Source of the DNA: Pseudomonas lalucatii
GTDB lineage: Bacteria > Pseudomonadota > Gammaproteobacteria > Pseudomonadales > Pseudomonadaceae
Assembly (NCBI RefSeq): GCF_018398425.1
Contig: NZ_JADPMV010000001.1
Span: 1,116,001-1,180,000 of the forward strand
Reading direction: 5' to 3'
Length of the DNA: 64,000 nt
In this document: in pieces, positions 19,610-28,376 of the stretch
Numbering within the stretch: position 1 is the first letter of the stretch
Layout of the letters: each line of letters begins with the position of its first letter
The notes under the pieces: generated by a model
Seen by the model: the letters and a program-made list of their open reading frames with translations, nothing else
Databases searched by the model: none
What the model was told of the DNA's origin: nothing
Program-made: the position numbers and the translations under genes

Positions 19610-20671
19610 ATGAACACACCCCTCGGCCTGCTCGCCCTGGCAATCGCCGCCGGCGCCGCCTACCTGGCCGTCACCCCAAGTCCCATCGAGCCGCTGGCCT
19701 GGCAGGCACCGCCGGCCCCGGCCATGACCGGCGTGCTGGAGCCGAACGACACCCTGATGAAAGCCGAGCTGATCGGCAAGGGCCAGCTGCCGGGGCCGGA
19801 GGACAGCGCCGTGGACGCCCAGGGCCGGCTCTACAGCGGCCTGCAGGACGGCCGCATCGTGCGCATCGACGCCGACGGCGCCGTGGCGACCTTCGTCGAC
19901 ACCGGCGGCCGCCCGCTGGGCATGGACTTCGATGCGGCCGGCAACCTGATCGTCGCCGACGCCTACAAGGGCCTGCTGAGCATCGACCCGCAGGGGCGCA
20001 TCGAGGTGCTGAGCACCGAGGCCGCCGGGGTGCCCTTCAAGTTCACCGACGACCTGGCGATCGCCCGCAACGGCCGCATCTACTTCAGCGATGCCTCCTC
20101 GCGCTTCGAGCAGCCGGACTACCTGCTCGACCTGCTCGAGGCCCGCCCCCACGGTCGCCTGCTGCGCTACGACCCGCAGACCGCGACGACCGAGGTGCTG
20201 CTCGAGGACCTGTACTTCGCCAACGGCGTGGCGCTGTCGGCGGACGAGGACTTCGTGCTGGTCAACGAGACCTACCGCTACCGCATCACCCGCTACTGGC
20301 TCGAGGGCGACCAGGCCGGCACCGCGGACACCTTCATCGACAACCTGCCGGGCCTGCCGGACAATCTGCAGGGCGACGGCGCCGGCACCTTCTGGGTCGC
20401 CCTGCCGTCGCCGCGCAAGGCCGACGCCGACCTGCTGCACCGTCACCCCTGGGTCAAGGCGCAGCTGGCCAAGCTGCCCCGGGCGCTGTGGCCCAAGGCC
20501 ATTCCCTACGGCCTGGTCATCGCCCTCGATGAGCGGGGCGAGATCGTCCGCAGCCTGCACGACACCAGCGGCAGCCACCTGCGCATGATCACCTCGGCCA
20601 AGCCGGTGGGCGACTACCTGTACCTCGGCAGCCTGGACAACGACCGCATCGGCAGGCTGCGGATTCGCTGA
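19610..20671 (+). CDS. SMP-30/gluconolactonase/strictosidine-synthase-like protein
   Basis: 353 residues. An N-terminal hydrophobic anchor or signal (MNTPLGLLALAIAAGAAYLAV) precedes a six-bladed propeller with metal-site signatures GPEDSAVDAQG, FTDDLAIARNG and FANGVALSADED. This looks closest to the adipocyte-membrane-protein/strictosidine-synthase-like branch. It may be a lactonase or hydrolase in the periplasm. AAGGA precedes ATG 19610. Confidence 0.82.
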   Translation: MNTPLGLLALAIAAGAAYLAVTPSPIEPLAWQAPPAPAMTGVLEPNDTLMKAELIGKGQLPGPEDSAVDAQGRLYSGLQDGRIVRIDADGAVATFVDTGGRPLGMDFDAAGNLIVADAYKGLLSIDPQGRIEVLSTEAAGVPFKFTDDLAIARNGRIYFSDASSRFEQPDYLLDLLEARPHGRLLRYDPQTATTEVLLEDLYFANGVALSADEDFVLVNETYRYRITRYWLEGDQAGTADTFIDNLPGLPDNLQGDGAGTFWVALPSPRKADADLLHRHPWVKAQLAKLPRALWPKAIPYGLVIALDERGEIVRSLHDTSGSHLRMITSAKPVGDYLYLGSLDNDRIGRLRIR

Positions 20672-20710
20672 GGCCCGCCGGCGACGCGCCCAGGTCGGAT
20701 TCCTGGCCGC

Positions 20711-21394
20711 TCAGCCGAGCTTCTCGGCGATCCACAGGGTGTGGCGGGTGCCGCGGTTGCCGTGGGCGTAGACCTGCACCTCCTCCACCCTGAAACCGGC
20801 CCGGCGCACCCGCTCGCCGAACGGGCGGTCGGCACTGGCCGACCACACCGCCAGCCGGCCCCTGGGCCGCAGCGCCTGATGGCACTGGCGCAGGCCCGCG
20901 GCCGAATACAGCCAGCCGTTGCCCTTCTGGGTCAGCCCCTCGGGGCCGTTGTCGACATCCAGCATGATCGCGTCATAGGCCTGGCTGGCACGCTGCAGCA
21001 GCTTGGCGACATCCTCCAGCACCACCCGGGTGCGCGGATCGCGCAGCGGATAACCGGCCTTGGCTCCCAGCGCCCCGCGGTTCCACTCCACCACCCCCGG
21101 CACCAGCTCGGCCACCGTCACCTCGGCATCCGTCCCCAGGTGCTGCAGCGCCGAGGCCAGGGTGAAGCCCATGCCCAGGCCGCCGATCAGCGCCCGCACC
21201 TGCGGGCGACTCGCCACCTGCTGGCAGGGAATCGCCGCCAGGGCATCCTCGGAACCGTGCATGCGGGTGTTCATCAGCTGGCCGCCGTCGCCGCCGGCGA
21301 TCTTGATCACGAAGTCCTCGCCGTACTCGAACAGGCACAGCGCGCCGGCGTTGTCGGGAATCTCAACCGTATCCAGCAGTACGAAGCGCTTCAT
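20711..21394 (-). CDS. Spermidine-synthase-like SAM-fold protein
   Basis: 227 residues with the Rossmann loop LIGGLGMGFTLASAL near 69-83, an acidic residue ending strand 2 (VTVAELVPGVVEW) and YDAIMLDVDNGPEG. These resemble PabA/SpeE-like polyamine synthase domains, but the classical tetramer and decarboxy-SAM gate residues are not all evident. It could be an SAM-dependent methyltransferase. ATG 21394 is favoured over the longer frame because conservation begins there. Confidence 0.75.
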   Translation of the reverse strand: MKRFVLLDTVEIPDNAGALCLFEYGEDFVIKIAGGDGGQLMNTRMHGSEDALAAIPCQQVASRPQVRALIGGLGMGFTLASALQHLGTDAEVTVAELVPGVVEWNRGALGAKAGYPLRDPRTRVVLEDVAKLLQRASQAYDAIMLDVDNGPEGLTQKGNGWLYSAAGLRQCHQALRPRGRLAVWSASADRPFGERVRRAGFRVEEVQVYAHGNRGTRHTLWIAEKLG

Positions 21395-21498
21395 GGCGAT
21401 CTCGCGGCAGCCCAAGTGAAAGAGGGCGCCACGATACAGCAGCCGGACGCCCGCCACAGCAGTAGGTCGCCTGCCCATGCTGCGGCGGGGCGGCCGGC

Positions 21499-21828
21499 TC
21501 AGTCGCGGAGCGCCGCGGTGGCCCCGCCCTCGGTCTTCCACTGCTCGATACCGCCGCGCAGGTAGCGGGCGCGCAGCCCCAGGCCGCCGAGGTACGCGGC
21601 GACGCCCTGGCTGACCTCGTGGCCGTGCACGCAGTACACCACCACCTCGGCCGCGCCGGGCAACGCCGCGGCCCAGTCCGCGACGGCCTCGGGCTGGCGC
21701 CGCAACGCGCCGGGAATGACCTGCGGACTGGCGTCGAACGCCGGCTGGCGACGCACGTCGCACAGCAGCGGCGGCCGGGCCGACGCCAGCAGGGCCTGCA
21801 ACTCGGCGACGGCAACGGCTTCAGCCAT
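21499..21828 (-). CDS. Single-domain rhodanese-like sulfurtransferase
   Basis: 109 residues with the active-site loop YCVHGHEVS (about 65-73), where the cysteine would carry persulfide. The CVHGHEVS loop resembles rhodanese domains linked to chromate-resistance ChrB-type proteins rather than classical CRxGxR/T loops. Cytosolic; no partner gene is adjacent. Confidence 0.82.
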   Translation of the reverse strand: MAEAVAVAELQALLASARPPLLCDVRRQPAFDASPQVIPGALRRQPEAVADWAAALPGAAEVVVYCVHGHEVSQGVAAYLGGLGLRARYLRGGIEQWKTEGGATAALRD

Positions 21829-21990
21829 GACCGTTCACCGCAGGCCGCGATGAGAATGTCCCATACGCCCTCCTCTATTACCGCGCCGGAATCTATCGAC
21901 GGGCCATCCCCAGCCTAGCCCATGCGCTTTTCCTCCGCCGCGCTCCCGGGTTTATGATGCCCCTGCCCCTTCCGACTCAGGATGCCCGTC

Positions 21991-22848
21991 ATGCCCCTCG
22001 CCCAGCTGATCACCCCCGCGGCCCTCGCCCTGCGCCTGGAGCAGGACGGGCCGCCGCTGATCCTCGACTGCCGCTTCGCCCTCGACGACCCGAGCTACGG
22101 CCAGCGCAGCTATGCCGCCGGGCATATCCCCGGCGCGCAGTTCGCCGACCTGGAGCAGCACCTCTCCGGCCCAGTACGCCAGGGCGTCACCGGCCGCCAC
22201 CCGTTGCCGGACCCCAAGGTCCTGCTCGAACGCCTGCGCCAATGGGGCCTGCGCCAGGACAGCCAGGTGGTGCTGTACGACGACGGCCCCGGCGCCTTCG
22301 CCGCCCGCGCCTGGTGGCTGCTGGCCTGGCTCGGCAAGCGCGACGGCGTCTACCTCCTCGACGGCGGCCTCAAGGCCTGGCACAAGGCCGGCCTGGGCCT
22401 GAGCCACGAGCAGCCGGACCCGGTCCGCGGCGACTTCAGCGGCGAGCCCGACGAGGGCCTGCTGGTCAGCGCCAGCCGGCTGCAACAGCGCCTCGGCAGC
22501 AGCGACCTGACCCTGCTCGACGCCCGCGCTTTGCCGCGCTTTCGCGGCGAGGTGGAACCGCTGGACCCGGTGGCCGGGCACATTCCCGGCGCCCGCTGCG
22601 CGGCCTTCAGCGACAACCTGGACAGCGACGGCCACTTCCTCCCGGCCGAGCAGCTGCGCCAGCGCTTCGCCGCGCAGCTGGGAGCGCGCCCGGCCGACGG
22701 ACTGGTGGCCTACTGCGGCTCCGGTGTCACCGCGTGCCACAACCTGTTCGCCCTGTGCCTGGCCGGCTATCCGCTGGCCGCGCTCTATGCCGGCTCCTGG
22801 AGCGAATGGATCACCGATCCCGGCCGCCCCGTGGCCAGCGGCGACTGA
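21991..22848 (+). CDS. sseA: 3-mercaptopyruvate sulfurtransferase / thiosulfate sulfurtransferase
   Basis: 285-residue tandem rhodanese. The N-terminal inactive domain ends near residue 140, and the C-terminal active domain has YCGSGVTAC near 235-243. The CGSGVT loop favours 3-mercaptopyruvate. ATG 21991 has AGGA 8 nt upstream; the in-frame ATG at 21982 overlaps that ribosome site and is less likely. Confidence 0.88.
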   Translation: MPLAQLITPAALALRLEQDGPPLILDCRFALDDPSYGQRSYAAGHIPGAQFADLEQHLSGPVRQGVTGRHPLPDPKVLLERLRQWGLRQDSQVVLYDDGPGAFAARAWWLLAWLGKRDGVYLLDGGLKAWHKAGLGLSHEQPDPVRGDFSGEPDEGLLVSASRLQQRLGSSDLTLLDARALPRFRGEVEPLDPVAGHIPGARCAAFSDNLDSDGHFLPAEQLRQRFAAQLGARPADGLVAYCGSGVTACHNLFALCLAGYPLAALYAGSWSEWITDPGRPVASGD

Positions 22849-23047
22849 ACCGCGCCCGGCTAAGCACCAAGCGGAATATGGGCAATAACCGAAAGCCGAA
22901 AACAATTTAAAAACAGCTCTTTACAGCTCAAAGGTCGCACTAGACTTGAACATGAGCGGCTAACCCCCGCTCCCGGTGGGGTCTTTAGAGAACAAGCAGA
23001 AGCTGCCACGCGCCACGGCCCCACCGGCCATTTTTCGCGAGGGCTCT

Positions 23048-23527
23048 ATGGGAATCGCCGCCTGCGAGTTGCGCCAGCACGTCATCCGCCCCACCCTGGT
23101 CTACCTGGGCCGCCACTCGGTCTGCGCCGAAGCCCTGCTGCTGGGCGCCGCCGCCAGCCAATCGGGCCTCGGCAGCGCCCTCGACGACCGCCATGGCCAT
23201 GGCCTGTACCGCATCGCCGAGGGCCGCCACCAGCACCTGTGGGACCTGCACCTGGCCCGCGATCCAGACCTCGCCAGCCAGGTGCGCGGTCTCGCCAGCC
23301 AGCATGCCTTCCTCGCCGCGCCGCACCTGGAACTGACGGTCAACCTGCGCTATGCCACCGCCATCGCCTGGCTGCTGATCGAGGTGGAAAACCTCGTCCT
23401 GCCCGCGGCGGACGACCTGCTCGGCCTGGCCCTGGTCTGGCGCCGGGTATTCCAGCCCAACGGCCAGCCCGGGACCTTCATCGAGGCCTGGCAACGCTGC
23501 GTCGGCAGCGTCAGCCGGGTGGCCTGA
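23048..23527 (+). CDS. Conserved hypothetical protein
   Basis: 159 residues starting MGIAACELRQHVIRPTLVYLG. The segment LLLGAAASQSGLG (about 36-48) resembles the region around the catalytic Glu of lysozyme-like folds (AAxESGLG), but the acidic residue is replaced by Gln/Ser, so activity is doubtful. I do not recognise a characterised family. The preceding 200 bp are AT-rich (22880-22950) and probably carry the promoter. Confidence 0.6.
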   Translation: MGIAACELRQHVIRPTLVYLGRHSVCAEALLLGAAASQSGLGSALDDRHGHGLYRIAEGRHQHLWDLHLARDPDLASQVRGLASQHAFLAAPHLELTVNLRYATAIAWLLIEVENLVLPAADDLLGLALVWRRVFQPNGQPGTFIEAWQRCVGSVSRVA

Positions 23528-23648
23528 GCCCGCCAACGCCCCGACGGCCGACCGCCCGGGAGTGACCCAGCGCCGCCAATTCGGCGGCCCGTTTGCGCTA
23601 CACTCGCGCGGCGTCGACAACTACAAGAACAGCCGCGTGGGACACACC

Positions 23649-24263
23649 ATGACCACAGTCTGCACCGCCCTGCCCGACCAGCTGCGCCTGCTGCTGGTGG
23701 ATGATCACCGCATCTTCCTCGATGGCCTGAGCCTGGCCCTCGCCCCGCTATGCCCGGACCTGCAGGTACAAACCGCACACTCCGCCGCCGAGGCCGAAGC
23801 CCAGCTGCGGCGGCAGGATTTCGACCTGGTCCTGCTGGACCTGCGCCTGCCCGATCTGCCCGGCCTCGAACTGCTGCAACGCTGGCAACGCCAGGGACGC
23901 ATGACCCCGGTGGCGATTCTCAGCGCCAGCGACTCCAGCCTGGAGGCCCAGGCCGCGCTGGCCGCCGGCGCCCTGGGCTTCATTCCCAAGAGTGCCGACG
24001 GCGACGACCTGCGCGGCGCCGTGACCCGCGTGCTGCTCGGCGAGACGCTGCCGCCCCCCGCCGGCGAGAAGCCGCAACTCACCCCGCGGCAGCAGGAGAT
24101 TCTCCTGTTGCTGGCCGACGGCCTGCCGAACAAGGCCATCAGCCGCCGTCTCGGGGTGGCCGAGGACACGGTCAAGACCCACCTCAAGACGCTGTTCCAG
24201 GAACTGGCCGTGCACACCCGCACCGCCTGCGTCAACGCAGCGCGCCAGCGTGGCTGGCTCTAA
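23649..24263 (+). CDS. LuxR/NarL-type response regulator
   Basis: 204 residues. The receiver domain has acidic pocket DD at about 18-19, phospho-acceptor Asp64 in LLDLRLP and Lys in FIPKSAD. The C-terminal HTH is LTPRQQEILLLLADG...VKTHLKTLF. It is convergent with the hybrid kinase at 24266, the stops lying 2 bp apart, so it is probably that kinase's partner. Targets unknown; the nearby lipase genes are a possibility only. Confidence 0.9.
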   Translation: MTTVCTALPDQLRLLLVDDHRIFLDGLSLALAPLCPDLQVQTAHSAAEAEAQLRRQDFDLVLLDLRLPDLPGLELLQRWQRQGRMTPVAILSASDSSLEAQAALAAGALGFIPKSADGDDLRGAVTRVLLGETLPPPAGEKPQLTPRQQEILLLLADGLPNKAISRRLGVAEDTVKTHLKTLFQELAVHTRTACVNAARQRGWL

Positions 24264-24265
24264 CC

Positions 24266-26056
24266 CTAGGCGTCGGGCAGCACGGCCGCGGATGGCGCGA
24301 CGGCCGCCGCGGTGCCTGGCAGCAGGACCGTCAGGACCTGGCGCAGGCGGGCCGGCAACAGCGGTTTGCCGAGCAGGGTGGCATGGGCCGGAATGCAGCG
24401 TTCCTGCAGTTCCGGGCAGACATCGGCGCTGATCAGCAGCGCCGGCACCATCCAGCCGCTCGCCTCGCGCAGTCGTTCGAGGGCGATCAGGCCGTCCTCC
24501 GCCGCGCCCAGGCGATAGTCGCTGATCAGCAGCTGCGGCCGCGCCTCGTCCAGGCACGCCAGCGCCTCGGGCAACCCGGCACAGGCCCAGACCTGGCACC
24601 CCCAGCGCCGCAACAACCCGGCCAGCGCCTCGCGGCCGGCGCCGTCGTCCTCCAGCAGCAGGATGCGCCCGCCCAGCGCCGCGCCGCCAACTGCGGCCGC
24701 CGGTGCGGCGCCGGCATCCGCGCGCGGCAGACGCAGGCTGAAGCGCGCCCCCTGCCCCGGCGCCGAGTCCAGTCGTAGCGGATGCTCCAGCAGCTGCGTC
24801 AGCTGCCGGACGATGGCCAGCCCCAGGCCCAGGCCATGCTCGGCGTTGCGTCCGGGATTGCCCAGCTGGCGGAACTCCTCGAACACCTGGGTCTGCTCCT
24901 CCTGACTCAGGCCGCGACCGTCGTCGGCCACCTCCAGCAGCACCGCCCCGGCCTCCTCCCGGGCACGCAGCCAGACCCGCCGCGCCTGGGCATGGCGCAG
25001 GGCATTGACCAGCAGGTTGCGCAGTACCCGCTCCAGCAGCAGCGGGTCGCTGCTCACCCAGAGTTCGCTGCAGTCCAATCGCAGCTCGATGCCCTGGGCC
25101 CTGGCCTGGTCTGCGGTTTCCCCGCTCAGGCGCTCGAGCATGGGCCGCAGGGCGAAGGCCTGCGGCCTGACCGGCACGCCCCCCGGCAGGGTCAGGCGGC
25201 TGTAGTCCAGCAGCGACTGCAGCAGGCGGCTGAGCTGCTCGACCGAGGTCGCCAGGCGGCCGCAGACCTGGCGCGTGGCCGGCTCGCGGCTCTGCTCCAG
25301 CAGGTGCTGGGCATACAGGCCCATGGCGTTGAGCGGCTGGCGCAGATCGTGGCTGGCGGCGGCCAGCAGGCGCAGCTTGCGCGCATCGTCGGCCTCGGCG
25401 CGCTGGCGCGCCAGGTCGAGCAGGCGCATGTTCAGCCAGGCGCCGCGCTGGCCGTGCTCCTGCAGGTAGGCGCCGCCGCTGCCGATCAGGTTGGCGCAGA
25501 TCAGGAACAGGGCCTGATAGCCCAGGTCCGCGCCCGCCTCGGTCAACAGCACGCCCAGCAGCAGGTACAACAGGCAGAAGCCCCAGGCCGCCAGGCTGAT
25601 GGCCCGGAACGACACGCCGAGCAGCACGTAGCCGAACAGCAGGATGAGGAACAGGCCGTCGTAGGGCATGGCCGCGCCCTGGGCCCAGCACAGGTGGATC
25701 ATCGCCACCACGCAGCCGCCGTTGAAGGCGTAGGCGCCGGTGTAGGCCAGCTGGGTACCGCCCAGGGCGCTCTGCGGGCGGCGGCAGTAGGCGCAGGCCA
25801 GCAGCACGGCGCCGATCCCCAGCAGGCGCAGCGGCAGTATCGACAGGCCCACGTCCAGCGGCATCAGGCTCAGGTCCAGGCCGGCGTAGATCGCCTGGAA
25901 GGCGATGGCGATGCCGGCGATCAGCCACAGGCGCCGGCGAATGCGTTGCACCCGGTGTTCGACGAAGCCCTGCTCCAGGGCGGCGACAAAACGCAGGCGG
26001 GCGTAGCCACGGCGTTGTTGCGCCAGCAGCAGGCGCTCCTCGTCCTGCAGGCTCAT
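24266..26056 (-). CDS. Hybrid sensor histidine kinase with C-terminal receiver
   Basis: 596 residues. The N-terminal membrane module has six or so transmembrane segments (about 40-185). A dimerisation helix holds His236 in ASHDLRQPLNAMG, then come the ATPase domain (N-box LLVNALRHAQ, G-boxes VADDGRGLS and GLGLGLAIV) and a receiver with Asp513 in LLISDYRLG. No separate extracytoplasmic sensor domain is seen, so the membrane module itself may sense the signal. Opposite and adjacent to a LuxR-type regulator. Upstream on the same strand are lif and lipA. Confidence 0.9.
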   Translation of the reverse strand: MSLQDEERLLLAQQRRGYARLRFVAALEQGFVEHRVQRIRRRLWLIAGIAIAFQAIYAGLDLSLMPLDVGLSILPLRLLGIGAVLLACAYCRRPQSALGGTQLAYTGAYAFNGGCVVAMIHLCWAQGAAMPYDGLFLILLFGYVLLGVSFRAISLAAWGFCLLYLLLGVLLTEAGADLGYQALFLICANLIGSGGAYLQEHGQRGAWLNMRLLDLARQRAEADDARKLRLLAAASHDLRQPLNAMGLYAQHLLEQSREPATRQVCGRLATSVEQLSRLLQSLLDYSRLTLPGGVPVRPQAFALRPMLERLSGETADQARAQGIELRLDCSELWVSSDPLLLERVLRNLLVNALRHAQARRVWLRAREEAGAVLLEVADDGRGLSQEEQTQVFEEFRQLGNPGRNAEHGLGLGLAIVRQLTQLLEHPLRLDSAPGQGARFSLRLPRADAGAAPAAAVGGAALGGRILLLEDDGAGREALAGLLRRWGCQVWACAGLPEALACLDEARPQLLISDYRLGAAEDGLIALERLREASGWMVPALLISADVCPELQERCIPAHATLLGKPLLPARLRQVLTVLLPGTAAAVAPSAAVLPDA

Positions 26057-26086
26057 CGCCTGACGCCCCGCACAGGCGCCCCTGAC

Positions 26087-27148
26087 TCAGGGCGTGCTCG
26101 CGGCGCCCTCCCGCTGCTTAGCGGCAATCGCATCATAGGTATCCACCCGGTGCAGGTCTTCGACATCGAACAGGCGTTGGCGCAGGCGCTGCCGCTCCCG
26201 TTCGCGGTCGCTCGCGCTGAGCCCCTGGCCCTGCAGGCCCGCCAGCTCATCCCGGTAGGCGGCGTAGCGCTGCTGCCAGGCCCGCTCGCGGCGTTGCTCG
26301 TCGAGCAGGCGCTCGACCGTGGGCGGATCATAGGCCATGGCGAGCGCCTGCCGCACCTGTTCCTCGCCGGCGCCCTCGCGCCACAGCCGCTCGCTCTCGG
26401 CCTGCTGGGCCAGCGCCAGCTGCTGGCGCTCCTCGCTGGCCCGCAGCGCCTCGGGCAGCTGCTCGCCCAGGCGCTCCTGCGCCGCGGCGCGGCTCTGCTC
26501 GCTCAAGTCTTCGCGGCCGAGCAGCGCCAGGTTGTCCAGGGTGTAGCGGGCATAGGCTTCCTCGGCGCCGAACAGCGCCTCCAGCGCAGCGGCGGAGAAA
26601 TGCGCGCGCCGCAGCTGCGCCAGGCTGTCGAACGCCTGGCGCAGGGCGGCCAGCTGCGCCTGCGGTTCGACCTGTTGCTGCGCGCTCAGCGGCTGTTGCA
26701 GCAACGCCAGGCTGGCGCGCTTGTAGTCCAGATAGTCGCCCAGCAGGCCCACCAGCTGGCCCAGCGCCGGCTCCTGCAGGCGACTGCCGGCATCGGCCAG
26801 CAGCGCCGCGACCGCCGGTTCCAGGCCCAGCCGGTCGGCGCTGCTGAGGAAATAGTCGAAGTAGTCGCGCACCCCGAGGCCGAGCAGCAGGTTGCCACGG
26901 CCGTCGATGCGCAGCTGGCCATCGACCTCGGTGTCGGCCATCGCCGGCACCGGGAGTCGCGGCGCCGGGCGCCGTTGCTCGACGGCCAGCACCGGCGCCG
27001 GCGAGGAAGCAGGGTTCGTGCTCGGCGGTTCGGCCAGCGGCGCCACCGCCGACGGCAGGGTCGCCGCCGGCCATTGCCAGTAGAGGGTCAGGGCGACGGC
27101 GGCGAGCGCCAGGGCGGCCATGAGGGGATAGCGTACAGACGAGGGCAT
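26087..27148 (-). CDS. lif: Lipase-specific foldase (lipase chaperone)
   Basis: 353 residues. A single N-terminal transmembrane anchor (about 7-25) is followed by a Pro/Ala-rich linker. The helical foldase body includes the signature RDYFDYFLSSAD near 108-119, matching the RxxFDY(F/C)L(S/T)A motif essential in this family. It folds the lipase in the periplasm before type II export. It lies 50 bp after lipA with AGGAGG before ATG 27148, the usual lipA-lif order. Confidence 0.94.
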   Translation of the reverse strand: MPSSVRYPLMAALALAAVALTLYWQWPAATLPSAVAPLAEPPSTNPASSPAPVLAVEQRRPAPRLPVPAMADTEVDGQLRIDGRGNLLLGLGVRDYFDYFLSSADRLGLEPAVAALLADAGSRLQEPALGQLVGLLGDYLDYKRASLALLQQPLSAQQQVEPQAQLAALRQAFDSLAQLRRAHFSAAALEALFGAEEAYARYTLDNLALLGREDLSEQSRAAAQERLGEQLPEALRASEERQQLALAQQAESERLWREGAGEEQVRQALAMAYDPPTVERLLDEQRRERAWQQRYAAYRDELAGLQGQGLSASDRERERQRLRQRLFDVEDLHRVDTYDAIAAKQREGAASTP

Positions 27149-27198
27149 GGGGACCTCCTGAGGGCGGACGGCCGCGCCGCCCGCCCATGCGGCAAGGG

Positions 27199-28125
27199 TC
27201 AGACGCCCTTGTTCTTCAGCCGGTTGGCATGCTGGCGGTACAGCGACACCGGGTCGGTCCAGCCACGGATACCGAACAGGTGGTTGATCGCGTCGGCATG
27301 GTTGAGGTGGTAGCTGTCGCCGAGCACCTGGCCCAGGTAGGTCGAGCAGACGCCGACCAGGCCGTCGTTCTTCTCGCCGCCGAAGGCCAGGCCGGTGGTC
27401 GCCAGCAGCGGGTCGGTGGCATCGAAGATATTGGTGAAGGCGGTGTTGCCGGTCCAGGAGAAGTAACGGATGGCGTGGCCGCGCACGTTGTGCAGCTCGC
27501 TGGACTTGGCGCAGTAGCTGGCGTTGTTCACGCCCCAGGGGTGGCGGCTGTTGAGCGCCGCGGTGCCCGGCGTGGTCAGGGTTTCCAGGGAGGCCAGCGG
27601 GTCCTGGCTGTTGTTGCTGCCCGACAGCAGGTTGATGAAACCGCCCAGCGCGGCGGCGATGGCGGCGGCACCGCCCTCGATGGCGCTGTCGGCCGGCACC
27701 ACCCCGCGTACCACGTCGGCCACCTTCGAGCCCTTGTTGACGCCATTGACCGAGGTCACCGAGGCCACCAGGTCGGGGCGCAGCGAGGCGGCCACCCGCG
27801 CGGTCGGCGAGCCCTGGCTGTGGCCGATCAGGTTGACCTTGCCGCCGCCTGCCGCCGCCCAGGGCAGGATCTGCCGGGCCAGTTCGGCGCCGCGCTGCTC
27901 GCTGTCGTTGAACGCGGCGACGCTGGCGACATAGACCTTGGCACCGTCGCGCTCCAGGTTCCAGGGGATGCTGTGGAAGTAGTTGACCAGGCCACCGAGG
28001 CTGCTGAAGCCGGAGATGCCGTGCACCAGCACGATGGGGTACTTGGTCTGGGTGTAGCCGGCCTGGGCCTCGACGGCGCCAACCAGGGCCAGAGCGGCCA
28101 AAGCGGAAGTGAAAACGCGACGCAT
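27199..28125 (-). CDS. lipA: Secreted triacylglycerol lipase, family I
   Basis: 308-residue precursor with a signal peptide (about 1-22). The catalytic triad, read by comparison with the P. aeruginosa enzyme, is Ser104 in GHSQGS, Asp254 in KNDGLVG and His276 in LNHADAIN. Cys205 and Cys260 match the conserved disulfide. It folds with Lif and leaves through the type II system encoded elsewhere. AAGGAGG precedes ATG 28125. The leader holds a hairpin overlapping a sigma-54-like -24/-12 element. Confidence 0.95.
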   Translation of the reverse strand: MRRVFTSALAALALVGAVEAQAGYTQTKYPIVLVHGISGFSSLGGLVNYFHSIPWNLERDGAKVYVASVAAFNDSEQRGAELARQILPWAAAGGGKVNLIGHSQGSPTARVAASLRPDLVASVTSVNGVNKGSKVADVVRGVVPADSAIEGGAAAIAAALGGFINLLSGSNNSQDPLASLETLTTPGTAALNSRHPWGVNNASYCAKSSELHNVRGHAIRYFSWTGNTAFTNIFDATDPLLATTGLAFGGEKNDGLVGVCSTYLGQVLGDSYHLNHADAINHLFGIRGWTDPVSLYRQHANRLKNKGV

Positions 28126-28149
28126 GGGTGCCTCCTTATGATTCTTGTG

Positions 28150-28179
28150 GGCACGCCGGGAAACTGCGTCCGGCGTGCC
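28150..28179. repeat. 10-bp inverted repeat in the lipA leader
   Basis: GGCACGCCGG (28150-28159) and CCGGCGTGCC (28170-28179) pair perfectly around a 10-nt loop. It lies 25 bp before lipA and could be an operator, a leader hairpin or an mRNA-stabilising stem. No T-run follows. Confidence 0.5.
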
Positions 28180-28180
28180 A
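28165..28180 (-). promoter_or_regulatory. Candidate sigma-54 (-24/-12) promoter of lipA
   Basis: On the minus strand the sequence reads TGGCAC-GCCGG-ACGCA, keeping GG and GC ten bases apart as in the RpoN consensus, about 40 bp before the lipA ATG. Lipase genes of P. aeruginosa and P. alcaligenes are known to use RpoN promoters. The element overlaps one arm of the hairpin at 28150-28179, so the match could be incidental. Confidence 0.4.
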
Positions 28181-28250
28181 CGAGTCTAAGGAGCTGCAGG
28201 GCCCCGCCCCATCGCCCAGATGGGTGAAACCCCGGCGGGGCCATCCGCCC

Positions 28251-28376
28251 CTAGCAGATGCCCACGCCCAGTTGCAGCAGCGCCAGACCGCCCTGCTGCC
28301 AGCCCCACCAGCTCAGCGCCAGCACGGCCGCGCCGGCCAGGGCCAGGCCGACGCCCGTCCACAGCCTGGCGCTCAC
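28251..28376 (-). CDS. 41-residue membrane peptide coupled to the MFS gene
   Basis: A GTG at 28376 overlaps the MFS stop as GTGA and opens a 41-residue frame (VSARLWTGVGLALAGAAVLA...) with one clear transmembrane segment at about 7-24 and a Trp-rich middle. The overlap implies translational coupling, so it may be a small partner of the transporter. No family recognised; supported by overlap and hydrophobicity only. Confidence 0.5.
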   Translation of the reverse strand: MSARLWTGVGLALAGAAVLALSWWGWQQGGLALLQLGVGIC

